From assembly GCA_029934755.1 (NCBI GenBank), contig JAOZLQ010000126.1, positions 1 through 5,248 on the forward strand: a stretch of DNA of 5,248 nucleotides. The letters run 5' to 3'. Of the stretch, positions 3,662 to 5,248 are shown piece after piece. Positions within the stretch are counted from its first letter, which is position 1, and each line of letters starts with the position of its first letter. Both the position numbers and the translations under genes were made by a program. The DNA is from Desulfuromusa sp. (lineage in GTDB: Bacteria; Desulfobacterota; Desulfuromonadia; Desulfuromonadales; Geopsychrobacteraceae). The notes below the pieces were generated by a model. The model ran no database searches, was not told the origin of the DNA, and saw nothing but the letters and a program-made list of their open reading frames with translations.

Positions 3662-5248
3662 TTGAAGAAAATATTTGGTTTTTCACAGCTAGATAGCCTG
3701 ACCATAACAACCTGTTATTTCGCCATTGGAGCCACTTGGGCTCTTTACGGAAATAAACTAATTGGATTATTGCTTCCCAACCAGGAAAGTACTGTCCGCC
3801 ACTCGGCTGGACCTTGCTATTGGTGTTTTGTCGTCGCCTCATCAGGCCTACTCTACCTATTGTTAAAATATTGGGATTCTGCACAGACAAAATCACAAGA
3901 GGCTTTGTATAAGATGAAACGTTCACTGAAAAGTTACAGTGAATGTACAAAAGCTATGATCAAAGCCGAGAACGAGATGGCATTAATGGAAGATATCTGT
4001 CGTATCTGTATTGAAGTTGGTGGACATCGTATGGCTTGGGTTGCTTTTGCTGAAAATGATTCACAAAAAAGTCTAAGACCAGTGGTTCACTGGGGTGAGA
4101 AGGGCTGCTTTTTCGAAAACTTTCATGCTAGCTGGGCTGAAACCGAGTGTGGCAAAGGTCCTATCGGGACGAGTATCCGTACGAGTGAGCCGGTTATTTT
4201 TCAGGATTTAATGACAAACCCACGTTTTGCAAGCTGTCGCGAAGCTGCCGAAAAATGCGGTTATGCTTCTTGCATTTCTCTGCCGTTGCGGGACATCAAG
4301 AAAATTTTTGCGGCTCTGGTCATTTTTGATGCAGAACCGAATGTTTTTGATAAAGGGCATGCGCTACTGTTGAAGGAACTTGCTGAAGATCTATCTTACG
4401 GAATACAAAACTTGCGCTTAAAAACTGATCGTAAACAGGAGATAGAAAAAAGTCTGATGCTTGCAGCAGTGACTGAACAAACCTCTGATGGAGTCATTAC
4501 TTTTGATTCACATGGAACCATAGAATACCTCAATTCAAGCTTTACTAAATTGTGTGGAGTCTCCGCCAATGAAGGAATTGGTGTCTGTATCCATGATTTT
4601 GAATGCTCAAAACGCAATCCTGATTTTTACCAGGCAGTTCGAGAATCACTTGAAACAAAAGCTATGCGAGTTGGACGTTTTATTAATGAAGATAGGGCCG
4701 GCAATAAACACGATATTGACGCAAGAATATCGCCAATTCTTGATGAATCGGGTCAGGTTGTCAGATATGTCGTAACCGTCAGGGATGTAAGTCAGGAGGT
4801 TCAGTTACAAACCCAGCTCCGCCAGGTTCAAAAAATGGAGGCCTTGGATACATTGTCAGGAGGGATTGCACACGATTTCAATAGTATCCTTAAGAATATT
4901 ATAAGTAATTCAGAAAAAGGATTGATCGCCGACGCGGCCGATAGACCTGTACAGGGGAATCTATTCCAGATACTAAGAGAGACATTACGCGGAAAAGATT
5001 TAATCAAATCATTTATGACCATCAGCCAACAAAGAGAACAACCACGGCAGCAGATTATGATTTCTAATATCATAAGAGAAAGTATGGATTTATTGGAGGC
5101 ATCCATACCATCAATCATTAAGTTGAAAAAAGATATTACCCCTGGTCTTGGATTGGTAGCGGGAGATTCTGTACAAATTCACCAAGTCATTACAAATCTT
5201 TGTACTAATGCGACTGATGCAATGCGATCAACCGGGGGAATTTTAGAA
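3662..5248 (+). CDS. Membrane-bound GAF-PAS sensor histidine kinase (3' end beyond window)
   Basis: The first 529 residues of a two-component sensor kinase. Two hydrophobic segments (about 13-38 and 52-69) anchor it in the inner membrane with only a short outer loop; a charged linker (70-104) leads to a GAF domain (about 105-250; RMAWVAF from 123, then GKGPIGTSIRT), a PAS domain (about 268-376) and the dimerisation/phosphoacceptor helix LSGGIAHDFN, with His404 the predicted phosphorylation site. The ATP-binding N-box begins at NLCTNATDAM (512-521); the glycine boxes and any receiver domain lie outside the window. Both input domains are cytoplasmic, so an internal ligand or redox signal is likelier than a periplasmic one. 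An in-frame TGA at 3656-3658 leaves TTG at 3662 as first start, preceded by GGAGG at 3647-3651 with a longish 10-base spacer. Placed 71 bases after the cytochromes on the same strand, it may be co-transcribed with them. Its response regulator is not visible. Confidence 0.9.
   Translation, partial: MKKIFGFSQLDSLTITTCYFAIGATWALYGNKLIGLLLPNQESTVRHSAGPCYWCFVVASSGLLYLLLKYWDSAQTKSQEALYKMKRSLKSYSECTKAMIKAENEMALMEDICRICIEVGGHRMAWVAFAENDSQKSLRPVVHWGEKGCFFENFHASWAETECGKGPIGTSIRTSEPVIFQDLMTNPRFASCREAAEKCGYASCISLPLRDIKKIFAALVIFDAEPNVFDKGHALLLKELAEDLSYGIQNLRLKTDRKQEIEKSLMLAAVTEQTSDGVITFDSHGTIEYLNSSFTKLCGVSANEGIGVCIHDFECSKRNPDFYQAVRESLETKAMRVGRFINEDRAGNKHDIDARISPILDESGQVVRYVVTVRDVSQEVQLQTQLRQVQKMEALDTLSGGIAHDFNSILKNIISNSEKGLIADAADRPVQGNLFQILRETLRGKDLIKSFMTISQQREQPRQQIMISNIIRESMDLLEASIPSIIKLKKDITPGLGLVAGDSVQIHQVITNLCTNATDAMRSTGGILE

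Noticed and set aside
3189..3950. 253-codon open frame on the minus strand
   Set aside because: It lies antisense across the second cytochrome and the kinase start, has no recognisable domain, and its composition is what the reverse complement of CxxCH-rich coding sequence gives.
1..5248. tRNA or rRNA genes, CRISPR array, insertion sequence or integrase
   Set aside because: No cloverleaf, spaced direct-repeat array, terminal inverted repeats or transposase/integrase motif was seen on either strand.

Overview
The window joins two functional blocks that read away from each other around position 1500. The left block (about 1-1510, minus strand) is the start of a sugar ABC-transporter operon: a LacI-family repressor (391-1443), then the first 75 codons of a periplasmic sugar-binding protein that continues beyond position 1. 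The right block (about 1640-5248, plus strand) is an electron-transfer locus: a 12-heme c-type cytochrome (1772-2566), a tiny single-heme cytochrome whose reading frame is broken at a T7 run (2568-2776), a second 12-heme cytochrome paralogous to the first (2799-3590), and a membrane-bound GAF-PAS sensor histidine kinase that continues beyond the window end (3662 onward).

Organism: the multiheme cytochromes and a kinase with a GAF domain of the 'HRMAWVAF ... GPIGTSIRT' type suggest an anaerobic, metal- or sulfur-respiring Desulfobacterota-like bacterium (Desulfobulbales or Desulfuromonadales). This is inference from family resemblance. The sugar block looks more alphaproteobacterial in style and is visibly more GC-rich than the AT-rich cytochrome/kinase block, so one of the two may have been acquired. 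No transposase, integrase or tRNA is visible at the junction.

Control regions: the binding-protein gene has a good sigma70-like promoter (TTGACC-17-TATGCT, minus strand). A 16-bp CG-centred palindrome just upstream (336-351) is a candidate operator, and a matching half-site lies inside the repressor's own promoter (1479-1507), which suggests autoregulation. The 328-bp divergent region 1444-1771 also holds a nested dyad, a sigma54-like -24/-12 element (1642-1657), an 8-bp inverted repeat, and a pair of mutually exclusive stems, one of which covers the Shine-Dalgarno sequence of the first cytochrome.

The three cytochrome genes and the kinase are closely spaced on one strand and are probably at least partly co-transcribed. 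Each large cytochrome is built from three tandem tetraheme units of about 70-80 residues, with enough extra histidines for bis-His ligation of all 12 hemes. The most unusual features are this triplicated architecture present in two adjacent paralogues, and the mini-cytochrome between them, whose signal peptide and heme-bearing part are in different frames separated by a T7 tract directly followed by a 12-bp hairpin.
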